Origin: CAZUSU01 sp964623315
Lineage (GTDB): Bacteria > Patescibacteriota > Patescibacteriia > Magasanikbacterales > 2-02-FULL-50-9b
Assembly (NCBI GenBank): GCA_964623315.1
Contig: CAZUSU010000038.1
Coordinates: forward strand, 1-36,329
Direction: 5' to 3'
Length of the DNA stretch: 36,329 nt
Shown: one piece after another, positions 8,608-16,204 of the stretch
Numbering within the stretch: position 1 is the first letter of the stretch
Layout of the letters: every line of letters starts with the position of its first letter
Program-made: the position numbers and the translations under genes
Notes under the pieces: generated by a model
What the model saw: only the letters and a program-made list of their open reading frames with translations
Databases searched by the model: none
What the model was told of the DNA's origin: nothing

Positions 8608-8703
8608 CTATTGGCCCTGGCCGTCGGCGCCGTCGGTACTGATCTTGACATTGAAGAATCCGTGGTTGGGGAGGTTCCCCCCCGGAGGGCCGGTCTTTTG
8701 CAT
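8608..8703 (-). CDS. Small ORF of 31 codons in an independent transcription unit (may instead be a structured RNA)
   Basis: The minus strand offers ATG 8703, nine bases after AAGGA, and stop TAG 8608-8610. The peptide is 31 residues, Gly-rich and hydrophilic, starting MQKTGPPGGNLPNHGFFN and ending DGADGQGQ. An in-frame ATG at 8721 would add MPRKHA. Codon use (AAG, TTC, GGC) matches the neighbouring phosphatase gene. A promoter at 8837-8868 and a terminator at 8508-8595 bracket it, so the locus is certainly built as a transcription unit. No membrane segment and no family I recognise. The 127-nt leader has several hairpins, so a regulatory RNA that is not translated is an alternative. Confidence 0.4.
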   Translation of the reverse strand: MQKTGPPGGNLPNHGFFNVKISTDGADGQGQ

Positions 8704-8830
8704 GGCGTGTTTCCTTGGCATGACACCAGAGAGCATCAGGAACGCTACCCACGATTGGGCATGCCGCAAGCCACGACTGGCTTACGAACACTGCGTTTTC
8801 TGACTCTTGGGGTCAAGAGGCACCGAACAT
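8704..8830 (-). other. Hairpin-rich leader of the small-ORF unit
   Basis: On the minus strand three short perfect stems with 4-nt loops follow each other: CTCTTG-ACCC-CAAGAG, AAGCCA-GTCG-TGGCTT and CCCA-ATCG-TGGG. Such regular spacing is unusual for an untranslated leader and supports an RNA with a function of its own. I found no match to tmRNA, RNase P or 6S hallmarks by eye. Confidence 0.45.
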
Positions 8831-8836
8831 GCAGAC

Positions 8837-8868
8837 ACACTATCACACAATCTAAAGTTTGTCAAGCT
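8837..8868 (-). promoter_or_regulatory. Minus-strand promoter of the small-ORF unit (AGCTTGACAAAC class)
   Basis: TTGACA (complement of 8860-8865), 17 bp, TAGTGT (complement of 8837-8842) preceded by TGA as an extended -10. The 12-mer AGCTTGACAAAC is the complement of 8857-8868. It overlaps a plus-strand promoter through the palindrome GTCAAGCTTGAC (8861-8872). Confidence 0.65.
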
Positions 8869-8896
8869 TGACATTTACGCTGTTTTATAGTACAGT
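8868..8896 (+). promoter_or_regulatory. Plus-strand promoter of the glycosyltransferase at 8924
   Basis: TTGACA 8868-8873, 17 bp, TACAGT 8891-8896. Leader about 21 nt, no SD. The -35 shares the palindrome GTCAAGCTTGAC with the divergent promoter, so the two -35 boxes are back to back. Confidence 0.7.
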
Positions 8897-8923
8897 GTTC
8901 TGTTCTAAAACGGACAACAATGT

Positions 8924-10126
8924 ATGGCACAAAAGCCCACAAAAATCGCATTTATTGGCCAAAAAGGGATCCCCGCACGTTGGGGTGGAGTTGAACGTGC
9001 CACCGAAGAATTGGCCGTACGCATGGCGCGCGCCGGTTATGCGGTGAGCGTCTATTGCCGCTCGTGGTACACCATAATGAAGCCGGTGGAATATCAGGGG
9101 GTTGCTCTCTTATATCTTCCCTCGTTGCATACCAAGCATTTTGATACTATTTCGCACACCTTTTTTTCTACGTTGCATGCCGTGTGGCGTGGTACGGATA
9201 TCATTCATTATCAGGGCGTGGGGCCGGCGCTGTGCGCATGGATCCCGCGTTTGATTTCGCCACAGACGCGCGTGCTGGTGACGCTTCACTGTTTGGATCG
9301 TCGCTTGCGCAAATGGAATTGGGTGGCGCGTCTGGCGTTTTGGTGTGGCGAATGGATCGCCGTGCACGCCAGCCACGAGCTGTTTGTGACGAGCCGTTTT
9401 TTGCAAGATTATTGCTATCAGGTGTGGGGTCATCGTGCGACGTACCTGCCGAACGGCGTTTTTGATGATGTGCATGCCGGCGTTTCAGCGGACGCGCTGG
9501 CGCCATTTGATGTCCGTCCGTACGAATATATTTTGTGCGTTGGCCGTTTGATGATGGATAAAGCACAGCATGAATTAATTGAAGCGTTTATTAGAATGAA
9601 GCGCCGCGCCGCGCCAGAAGTTCAAAATTTGAAATTAGTTATTGTGGGCGATGCGGCAAAGAATGACCCGTACGGCGAGGTTTTAAAAGAGTTTGCCGCC
9701 GGCCGCACCGACATTATTTTTACCGGTACGCAGAGCGGCAGTGCGTTGAAATCACTCATGGCGTACGCCCGTGTGGGCGCCCAGCCGTCATATTCAGAAG
9801 GGATGCCACTCACGGTTTTGGAGTTGGCTTCCTACAGCGTGCCGTTGATTCTGACGGACATTCCGGCGCATCGCGAACTGTTTGGCGAATCGTATCAGTA
9901 TGTTCCGGTCGGTGACGTGGATCGGCTTAGTCGCCTCACCGAACATTTGTGCGCCCATTTTGATGAAGTGCGTCCGGTGGCGCGTGCACAAAGCGCGCGC
10001 ATTCAGGAACAATATCGTTGGGAAGTGGTTGCGGCACGGTATGCCGTGTCCGTTGTTTCGCATCTCCAGAGCGCTCAAAAAAATTCTCCACTCGGCGATG
10101 AACGGTTAGAATTTTCACCTGTTTAA
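8924..10126 (+). CDS. Glycosyltransferase family 4, DUF1972/rhamnosyltransferase-like N-terminus
   Basis: 400 residues. The N-terminus IAFIGQKGIPARWGGVERAT matches the G-(T/Q)-(R/K)-GIPAxxGGxE entry of GT4 enzymes with a DUF1972-type acceptor domain, often rhamnosyl- or related transferases for surface polysaccharides. The C-terminal half has ILCVGRLMMDKAQHELIEAF and the E-x7-E element EGMPLTVLE in PSYSEGMPL. Cytosolic, probably membrane-peripheral. Start ATG 8924 fits the conserved first strand; an ATG four bases upstream is in another frame. Base use is that of the other glycosyltransferases, although its promoter resembles those of the GC-rich units. Its stop codon TAA shares TTAA with the stop of the convergent HTH gene. 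Confidence 0.9.
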   Translation: MAQKPTKIAFIGQKGIPARWGGVERATEELAVRMARAGYAVSVYCRSWYTIMKPVEYQGVALLYLPSLHTKHFDTISHTFFSTLHAVWRGTDIIHYQGVGPALCAWIPRLISPQTRVLVTLHCLDRRLRKWNWVARLAFWCGEWIAVHASHELFVTSRFLQDYCYQVWGHRATYLPNGVFDDVHAGVSADALAPFDVRPYEYILCVGRLMMDKAQHELIEAFIRMKRRAAPEVQNLKLVIVGDAAKNDPYGEVLKEFAAGRTDIIFTGTQSGSALKSLMAYARVGAQPSYSEGMPLTVLELASYSVPLILTDIPAHRELFGESYQYVPVGDVDRLSRLTEHLCAHFDEVRPVARAQSARIQEQYRWEVVAARYAVSVVSHLQSAQKNSPLGDERLEFSPV

Positions 10127-10488
10127 ATTGGTAATGTTGGATGTTGTGCGAGTGTCGCGCGTCGCCCCGAGGCGCGTTTTTTGCGTTTAGGTGGCGGTGG
10201 CATAAAAACTTTTTTGACGGGCAATACCGGCTGTACATATGCTTGGTGGTCATGCAGACGCCACGCCTGCACATATTTTCCAATACCACGCACCGCTACT
10301 TTGTTGCGTACGGCCACATTTTTTTGTGACCACCGCAGAACACTTTCAAAATCAACCTTATACCGACCTTGCACTATTATATATTCCAATGCGCCGGCTT
10401 TTATGGCGCGTCGCACGGTCTGGGCGTTAACGCCAAAAAGGCGACCGGCTTCTGATATGGATATCCTTATCAATTTTTGTTCTGGCAT
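10123..10488 (-). CDS. Small helix-turn-helix DNA-binding protein (excisionase/MerR-like fold) with basic tail
   Basis: 121 residues. Residues 7-55 form a winged-HTH of the MerR/excisionase type: ISISEAGRLFGVNAQTVRRA (helix-turn-helix), then IKAGALEYIIVQGRYKVDFE (wing) and a short helix. The remaining 65 residues are Arg/Lys/Pro-rich (PPPPKRKKRASGRR) and probably disordered. The ATG at 10488 is seven bases after a TATACT box, so the mRNA should be leaderless. A perfect 18-bp palindrome covers the -10 box, which suggests self-repression. It is divergent from the sigma-factor gene, so it could also influence that promoter. Target genes are unknown. Confidence 0.75.
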   Translation of the reverse strand: MPEQKLIRISISEAGRLFGVNAQTVRRAIKAGALEYIIVQGRYKVDFESVLRWSQKNVAVRNKVAVRGIGKYVQAWRLHDHQAYVQPVLPVKKVFMPPPPKRKKRASGRRATLAQHPTLPI

Positions 10489-10495
10489 AAATATT

Positions 10496-10514
10496 AGTAT
10501 AAACTAGTTTATAC
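10496..10514 (-). promoter_or_regulatory. -10 box with 18-bp palindromic operator of the HTH gene
   Basis: GTATAAACTAGTTTATAC (10497-10514) is a perfect palindrome. Its proximal end forms the minus-strand -10 TATACT (complement of 10496-10501), 7 nt from the ATG at 10488. A bound dimer would block RNA polymerase. Confidence 0.65.
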
Positions 10515-10555
10515 AAACATACGATTGACGTCAAGATTCATTTAAATTTTTAACA

Positions 10556-10584
10556 TTGACAGGAATCATAAGATATCTTATACT
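10556..10584 (+). promoter_or_regulatory. Sigma-70-type promoter of the ECF sigma gene
   Basis: TTGACA 10556-10561, 17 bp, TATACT 10579-10584. The spacer holds a 14-bp palindrome ATAAGATATCTTAT (10568-10581), a possible operator. Leader about 40 nt. Confidence 0.8.
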
Positions 10585-10596
10585 TTTCGTCAATTC

Positions 10597-10623
10597 TGTA
10601 ACGTTTTGACCCCGTTACACGTC
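10597..10623 (+). promoter_or_regulatory. Candidate ECF-type (autoregulatory) promoter of the sigma gene
   Basis: TGTAAC at 10597-10602, 17 bp, CGTC at 10620-10623, then 8 bp to the ATG at 10632. This is the arrangement of extracytoplasmic-function promoters of the sigma-X/M/W kind (TGwAAC-N16-17-CGwC). TGTAACG and CGTTACA also form an inverted repeat (10597-10603, 10613-10619), so an RNA hairpin in the longer transcript is an alternative role. Confidence 0.5.
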
Positions 10624-10631
10624 TTTATTAG

Positions 10632-11285
10632 ATGAGCAGTCAGTTGCACGACAAATACCTGATTTATCGCATCCAGACCAAAAGGGATGCACAGGCATAT
10701 GCAGAGTTATACGACAAATATGTGGCGGGCGTGTTCCGTTTTGTTTCATTCAAGGTGGCCTCTGCAGAGGAAGCCGAGGATATCACCTCCGAAGCATTCC
10801 TACGCACGTGGCACTACTTGCTGGAACGCCATGACGTCATAAACTTCACCGGTCTCGTATATCGCATCGCACGCAACTTGGTCATTGATCATTACCGCAG
10901 TCGCAAGCTTGACACGTCATTTGATGAAGCCATAGAGGTAGAAAATGAAGGTGGCGATCAATTGGCGAGCGACGAAGGCGAGCAAATTCGTCTCATTGAC
11001 ACGGCAATGGAAGCGAGCGATTTGCTGAACATCATTCAGCAGATGAAGACCAACTACCGAGACGTTCTACTCCTGCGCTATTTAGAAGAACTTTCCGTCA
11101 GTGAGATTGCAGAAATAATTGGCAAGACACAGGTCCATGTGCGCGTGCTCATACATCGCGCCACCAAAACACTTCAACAGTTATTACATGAACTCAAACG
11201 ACCTTCCACAACTCATGGCACCACTCAAGAATTCGGCGCATCGCATGAACCCGCGGCCGGAGTGGATGTTACAGACGCGCAATAA
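10632..11285 (+). CDS. ECF-like RNA polymerase sigma factor
   Basis: 217 residues. Region 2 spans about 20-92: AYAELYDKYVAGVFRFVSFK, AEDITSEAFLRTWHYL (region 2.2), and LVYRIARNLVIDHYRSRK (2.3-2.4, promoter melting and -10 recognition). An acidic linker (95-125) follows. Region 4 spans about 130-190: YRDVLLLRYLEELSVSEIAE, then IGKTQVHVRVLIHRATKTL, the HTH that reads the -35. Regions 1 and 3 are absent, as in ECF sigmas. The gene overlaps the DUF5667 anti-sigma gene by 98 bp, and the S-layer-like gene follows, so it probably controls surface components. A sigma-70-type promoter and an ECF-type site both precede it. Confidence 0.9.
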   Translation: MSSQLHDKYLIYRIQTKRDAQAYAELYDKYVAGVFRFVSFKVASAEEAEDITSEAFLRTWHYLLERHDVINFTGLVYRIARNLVIDHYRSRKLDTSFDEAIEVENEGGDQLASDEGEQIRLIDTAMEASDLLNIIQQMKTNYRDVLLLRYLEELSVSEIAEIIGKTQVHVRVLIHRATKTLQQLLHELKRPSTTHGTTQEFGASHEPAAGVDVTDAQ

Positions 11286-12165
11286 TTTGTTGCGCCACAT
11301 TGAATTGACAAGCGAACAGCCGGCCCACCGCATGGTGACGCTGGTGCATTTGTGGTCTGTGCTTTCATTAATTATGCCACAGCGCACCGTATATGCTGTG
11401 GTGCGACCGGCAGTAATTTTTGTGCTTTGTTTTGCTGTGGGTACGGGCGGATGGATTACCACCGTAAGCGCATCGTTGCGTAGCTTGCCCGGAGATACAT
11501 TATATCCGGTCAAAATGGCCACCGAACAAACGCAGGCGGCTGTTGTCGGTGCATTGCAGGGTCGTGCCGCCGCCACTGAATTGCGTCTTTCGTTCGCCAC
11601 ACGCCGTGCCGAAGAGGTGCAAAAAGTGGTTAACACGCGTGATGTTGCAGGCGATAAAAAAGAACGCGTCAACACTGCCGTGGAAAATTTAAAAATTGAA
11701 GTCCAGCAAGTGAGCGTTGAATTACAGAACACTAAATCCGATTCTTCACCGGAAGAAGCGGCCGCCGTTGCAAAGCAGGTGGAACGGAAAATAGATGAAA
11801 TTAAACAGACGCTTGCCGACAGCGGTGTGAGCGGCGTGCACGCGTCGTCTGTGCAGGCACAAGAAGCCGTGTCAGTGATTAACAAACTAAAAGTAGAAGC
11901 CGGACAGGTGCGCAACGAGGTCGCAACCGCAACAACAACCACGACCACAACGATTTTGATAGTGGTGCCGTCGCCAACAGCCGTAACATCTACCGTTCAA
12001 ATTATTGTTACCGGAGCGGCATCTTCCACCGCCCCCGTCGCCCCCGTGGTTGTGCCAAAACCGCGGCCCATTTTACCTTTCACCAAAGCACCAGAAAAAC
12101 TAATTGAACTGGGGCCCGACGTAACGGACAAGTCAACACCCGTAACCATTGAAGCGTGGGAATAA
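11188..12165 (+). CDS. Membrane anti-sigma factor with extracytoplasmic DUF5667 domain
   Basis: 325 residues from ATG 11188, chosen because homologues place about 20 residues before the NPRPEWMLQTRNNLL element, which here is the presumed cytosolic sigma-binding part. One membrane segment at about 72-95 (VRPAVIFVLCFAVGTGGWIT). Outside follows SLPGDTLYPVKMATEQTQAA and LSFATRRAEEVQKV, the DUF5667 signature, then a long helical region and a Thr/Val/Pro-rich tail (about 250-325). Family knowledge and the overlap with the sigma gene support anti-sigma function; no zinc-binding HxxxCxxC is present, so it is not a ZAS type. An internal ATG at 11245 is a possible shorter start. The stop codon lies inside a perfect hairpin. 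Confidence 0.75.
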   Translation: MNSNDLPQLMAPLKNSAHRMNPRPEWMLQTRNNLLRHIELTSEQPAHRMVTLVHLWSVLSLIMPQRTVYAVVRPAVIFVLCFAVGTGGWITTVSASLRSLPGDTLYPVKMATEQTQAAVVGALQGRAAATELRLSFATRRAEEVQKVVNTRDVAGDKKERVNTAVENLKIEVQQVSVELQNTKSDSSPEEAAAVAKQVERKIDEIKQTLADSGVSGVHASSVQAQEAVSVINKLKVEAGQVRNEVATATTTTTTTILIVVPSPTAVTSTVQIIVTGAASSTAPVAPVVVPKPRPILPFTKAPEKLIELGPDVTDKSTPVTIEAWE

Positions 12166-12177
12166 CACCCACGCTTC
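12151..12177 (+). other. Perfect 10-bp hairpin spanning the anti-sigma stop codon
   Basis: GAAGCGTGGG (12151-12160) and CCCACGCTTC (12168-12177) with a 7-nt loop that contains the TAA stop. No T-run follows, so it is not a standard terminator. It may protect or process the 3' end, or partly separate the anti-sigma from the S-layer transcript. Confidence 0.6.
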
Positions 12178-12351
12178 GTGGAGTTCAGATGAGGGAGGGG
12201 ATCTGTACTTCACACCAACCGCGCACGTTCGTTTAGAACGTTTGCGGCGTGACGTACACCTCCGAATACTGCACGCGGCTTAAAGGTCGAGCCGCTCCCG
12301 GCGCATGCTGCAGTTTAAACGGGTTAATTAAAACAGACAGTTTCACAAAAT
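12178..12351 (+). other. Structured leader region of the S-layer-like gene
   Basis: 174 bp without a convincing coding frame. It holds an imperfect hairpin (CGCACGTTC...GAACGTTTGCG, 12221-12246), a GCGGCT...AGCCGC hairpin (about 12275-12295) and four abutting palindromes (12303-12331). No confident -35/-10 pair or SD was found, so the S-layer gene may be read from upstream or from a promoter that needs an alternative sigma. Long structured leaders are common for highly expressed S-layer mRNAs. Confidence 0.5.
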
Positions 12352-15300
12352 ATGCAAAGTGCAAAAAAAGTGCTGTCATCCGTGGTAGTTTCCACAACCA
12401 TTCTTTGGTCAATGGGCGCCTCAATGCTCGTCTCAACACTCACCGCTCACGCGGCTGTGGAAGACGGCACGCTCATTAAGGCCAAGGAAGTTGGTGCGGT
12501 GTACTACTACAAGGGTGGCAAGCGCTGGACCTTCACAAATGAAAAGTCATATAAGACATGGTACAAGGATTTCTCTAGCGTGAAGATCATTCCGCTATCA
12601 GAACTCCAGACCTACCAGCTTTCAGGTAACGTCACCTATCGCGCCGGTACCCGCCTCGTGAAAATCACGACGGATCCTAAGGTATACGCAGTAGAGCCGG
12701 GCGGCAAACTTCGTTGGGTCAAAGACGAAGCAACTGCCAAGGCGCTCTACGGCGCTAACTGGGCAAAGATGGTTGATGATGTTTCAGATGCGTTCTTCAC
12801 GAACTACACGATTGGTTCTGATATCGCATCTGCCGTGTACCCGGACGGCGCTCTCTTGAAATCGGGTTCAAATTACTTCTATATAGAAGGCGGCAAAAAG
12901 CGTGCCGTTGATGCGGCGGCCCTCGCGGGTAACCACCTCAACGTCGCTTTTGCAGTTGCCGCAGACGCATCAGCATTAGCTGATGGTACTGCACTCGGTG
13001 CAAAGGAAGTTGCAGATCTCGCCAAGGGCGCGGCAGGAACTCCAGTAGCAGGCGCGCCAGCCGCTCCGGGCACACCAGCCGCGGCAACCGGTTCATTAAC
13101 TGTTGCAGTAGCTTCAGATTCTCCGGGCGCCGGTTCAATCGTTGCTGATGCAACGACAGAACTTGGTGGCCAAAAATTGGCAAAGATGCTCAAACTCTCC
13201 TTTACCGCATCCGGCGGTGACGTCAAAGTCACGCAGGTGCAGGCAAAGCGTCAGGGTGTTTCCAAGGACGGTGATGTAGATTATCTCTACCTCGCCGATG
13301 TCAACGGAAAAGTCGTTGCCAAGCAGACCTCAATCTCAACGGGCGTTGCAACATTCGTCGGCGCATTGTTTACCGTACCGACAGGTACCACGGTAACCAT
13401 GTGGATCATGGAAGATGTCAATCGCTCGGCAGCAGCCGGTTCAACACAGGGCTGGAACGTTGATTCTGCCGGTGTGAAGATTGAAGGTACGGGCACAGTA
13501 ACTGGTTCTGCGAACAGCGCGCTGTTCACCGTTGCGGTGGTTACGGACCTTGGTCAACTTGAATTTGCTACGTCATCGCCGCTTTCGGCAACCAACGTGG
13601 ATGCCGGTAAGGTCGGCTTCACGCTCGGTACGTACAAATTCCGCGCATTGGATCAGGACATCCTTATCAAGAAGCTCAAAATTTCACAGATCGGTTCCAT
13701 TGCGAACACGGATTTGGCGAACTTGAAACTTACGATCGGTGGTGTACAGTTTGATGCGACAAAACCTCTTGAGACATCTAATGCCGTTTGGTTTGACCTT
13801 GCAAAGGACAAAGATGGCAAAGATAATGCTGACATGGGCCTTAAGATTCTTGCCGGTCAAACAAAGTTCATTGACATTGTCGGTGACATCGTTGCCGGTA
13901 CGAACCGCACGTTCAAGTTCAGCATTCAGAATTCAGAGGACGTAGTGGCGTTTGACAACAACTACAAGGTGTATGTTGGTGCTTACGAGTGGAACACTGA
14001 TACCTTCTCGGTACAGACCCTCGGCGAATCCACCATTCAAACCGGTACGTTGACCACGTCACTCGCCGCTGACACCCCATTTGGTAACGTTGCTTCGTCA
14101 ACGACCGGTGCGGTGCTCGGTAAGTTCTCGTTCACGGCCGCCGGTGAAGACATGAAAGTGACTTCACTCGGTTTGAACGGTATTTCGGCCGATGGTACCA
14201 CGGTACTTAAGAACGTCAAGCTCTTGCTCGACGGAGTACAGGTTGGCACAACGGTCGCATCGTCAACAGCGGTCTTGGCATCAACAGCTGCTGCAGACAA
14301 AACAACGGTGGCCGCTAACTTTACCTTCACAAACAATTTCATTGTTCGTGTTGGCAAAGCGTCGGTACTCTCCGTTGTCGCAGATCTTACGGATGGAACC
14401 ATTGGTGCAGGTGACACTCTATCAGTTTCACTTCGTGCCGGTTCAAGCAATGCGCAAGGTATGGTGTCGCTCGCTTCAAAGAACACCACCGCACTGTCAG
14501 GTAATACTTTGACAGTTCAAGGTGGCGCGCCGACGGTTCTTAAGAACACGTCAATCGTTGAAGGTTCCACCACAGACCCGACCGCAGTGGTTAATGATCG
14601 CGATGCTAAGATCGGTTCGTTCATTATTCAGGCCGGTTCTGGTGAAGGAAGCAAGATCACCTCAATTGCGTTGCAAGACAATGTTGGTGGTGGTTTGAGC
14701 GCGTACTTCAACAACATGCGCCTCATGAACGGTACCAAGAAATTGGCAACCGAAGTTGGTACCTTGAGCGGTGCGTCTTCAACGTACACGTTCACCTTGA
14801 CCGAAGCAATCACGCTGACGAAAGGCCAGCAGTATGTGGTTGATATCGTTGCAGACGTTCTCTCAACAACGTCCAACGCTTCAATTAACGCTGTGGCGGC
14901 TCCGGCAGTATTTGTGAAGGCAAGTGGTATTAACTACCAGACCACAGAAACAGGTCAAAGCGGTACTGCTCCGGCAACGTTATTGAATCTACAGGACATC
15001 TTCTTGGCTTCTGTTGGTTCTGTGACGGCCGCCGCCGCCGCTGATACCCCTGTTGCACAGCAAGTTGTCATGGGTCAAGTCAATGTGCCGGTGTTCAAGT
15101 TCAAGTTGACTGCTGGTAAGGCAGAAGACGTGAACATTACGGACCTCGCGGTGGCATTCACCATGTCAACCTCAACTGGCAAAACCAACCCGACGGGTGT
15201 TCTCAAAAACATCAAGTTGTTGGAAGGTGATGCGGCAATTGGTAGCCCTGTACAAGCACTGTCATACTCTGACGCTTCAATCGTTACGGTTTTGACAGTC

Positions 15301-16155
15301 ACTGGCGCGACGAACACGGCTTACGCCAAGTTCTCATCGCTTGCCATCTCGGTGCCAAAGAACACCTCAAAGACGTATACCATTGTTGGTGATATCTCGT
15401 CATCGCCAGATATCTATTCTGGTGTGGCGTTCACTGGATTCCTTGTTAACGGTTATGATACTGCGGCAAGTGCGGCTCTCACCGTTCGTGGTGCAAAGAG
15501 CGGCTCGTCCATTACCGCGACCGGTCCAGCAGGTATATCAGCGGCCTCGGTATCTATCTTCAGCTCGGCGACAACTGTCCGTGGTAACGCGATTGCGGTT
15601 TACAAGACCAAGATTAGCGTTGCACACGCGGCAAATGCGCCGGTTGGAGCTTCGTCCAAGGGTACGGGTCAGACCGTTGCTAAGTTTGTTGTGTCTAACA
15701 CGGCAAACGTAAACAACACGGCTGCGAATATTACGGCGATGGCATTGAACATCTCCACGTCAATTTCGCAGGCAGCTGCCGGTACGGCACGCGCGGTTAC
15801 CATCTATAAGACGGAAACCATCAACTCGACTAACCAACTCATCACTTCATCACTGCGCACAGACAGCACGGTGGTCGGTGGCTTGGCATGTCAGTTCAGC
15901 TCGTCACGTAACGAAGCGGCATGTCCGGTGTTTAACACGTCAACGCACACGTTCACCACAACCACCATTGAAGCCGGCTCCTCGCTGGTCTACACGGTGA
16001 CTGCGGATACAAACGATGCGGCGGCGAACAACACCATGACCGTCGGTATTCCGACCGGTGGTATCATCTGGAACGATGGTAACGGAACGTCTGGTTCCTA
16101 TATCATCAGCGCCGTTGATACGCTACCGTTGACCGGTAAGACGCTCACTTACTAA
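12352..16155 (+). CDS. S-layer-like surface protein with N-terminal anchor modules and repeated beta domains
   Basis: 1267 residues. Residues 1-35 are a signal peptide ending AHAA. Residues 38-225 hold three copies of a roughly 60-residue module that begins G-(T/A)-x-(L/I)-x-K and contains VYYYKGGKRWTF, VYAVEPGGKLRWV and YFYIEGGKKRAV; this replaces SLH domains and is the likely cell-surface anchor (inference). After an Ala/Pro linker (about 226-245) several Ig-like domains of 150-200 residues follow, recognisable by repeated S/T-x-A-x-D-(S/T)-P motifs (ASDSPGAG, AADTPFGN, AADTPVAQ). The protein is extremely Thr/Ser/Ala/Val-rich, with only two Cys, near the C-terminus. Codon use is strongly biased to AAG, TTC, AAC, which indicates high expression. 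It sits behind the sigma/anti-sigma pair and ends at a strong terminator. It is a plausible glycosylation target of the Wzy-like proteins (inference). Confidence 0.8.
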   Translation: MQSAKKVLSSVVVSTTILWSMGASMLVSTLTAHAAVEDGTLIKAKEVGAVYYYKGGKRWTFTNEKSYKTWYKDFSSVKIIPLSELQTYQLSGNVTYRAGTRLVKITTDPKVYAVEPGGKLRWVKDEATAKALYGANWAKMVDDVSDAFFTNYTIGSDIASAVYPDGALLKSGSNYFYIEGGKKRAVDAAALAGNHLNVAFAVAADASALADGTALGAKEVADLAKGAAGTPVAGAPAAPGTPAAATGSLTVAVASDSPGAGSIVADATTELGGQKLAKMLKLSFTASGGDVKVTQVQAKRQGVSKDGDVDYLYLADVNGKVVAKQTSISTGVATFVGALFTVPTGTTVTMWIMEDVNRSAAAGSTQGWNVDSAGVKIEGTGTVTGSANSALFTVAVVTDLGQLEFATSSPLSATNVDAGKVGFTLGTYKFRALDQDILIKKLKISQIGSIANTDLANLKLTIGGVQFDATKPLETSNAVWFDLAKDKDGKDNADMGLKILAGQTKFIDIVGDIVAGTNRTFKFSIQNSEDVVAFDNNYKVYVGAYEWNTDTFSVQTLGESTIQTGTLTTSLAADTPFGNVASSTTGAVLGKFSFTAAGEDMKVTSLGLNGISADGTTVLKNVKLLLDGVQVGTTVASSTAVLASTAAADKTTVAANFTFTNNFIVRVGKASVLSVVADLTDGTIGAGDTLSVSLRAGSSNAQGMVSLASKNTTALSGNTLTVQGGAPTVLKNTSIVEGSTTDPTAVVNDRDAKIGSFIIQAGSGEGSKITSIALQDNVGGGLSAYFNNMRLMNGTKKLATEVGTLSGASSTYTFTLTEAITLTKGQQYVVDIVADVLSTTSNASINAVAAPAVFVKASGINYQTTETGQSGTAPATLLNLQDIFLASVGSVTAAAAADTPVAQQVVMGQVNVPVFKFKLTAGKAEDVNITDLAVAFTMSTSTGKTNPTGVLKNIKLLEGDAAIGSPVQALSYSDASIVTVLTVTGATNTAYAKFSSLAISVPKNTSKTYTIVGDISSSPDIYSGVAFTGFLVNGYDTAASAALTVRGAKSGSSITATGPAGISAASVSIFSSATTVRGNAIAVYKTKISVAHAANAPVGASSKGTGQTVAKFVVSNTANVNNTAANITAMALNISTSISQAAAGTARAVTIYKTETINSTNQLITSSLRTDSTVVGGLACQFSSSRNEAACPVFNTSTHTFTTTTIEAGSSLVYTVTADTNDAAANNTMTVGIPTGGIIWNDGNGTSGSYIISAVDTLPLTGKTLTY

Positions 16156-16204
16156 TCATTGGTAAGTCGTGCACGGTCCGCTCCCTTTTATGGGAGGTCC
16201 AGAA

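Noticed and set aside
8508..8860. tmRNA or RNase P RNA
   Set aside because: No tRNA-like end, T-loop consensus, CCA or RNase P core motifs could be found.
10905..10914. Another AAGCTTGACA promoter-like site
   Set aside because: Inside the sigma-factor coding region (codons for RKLDT), without a -10 box at 17 bp; chance match.
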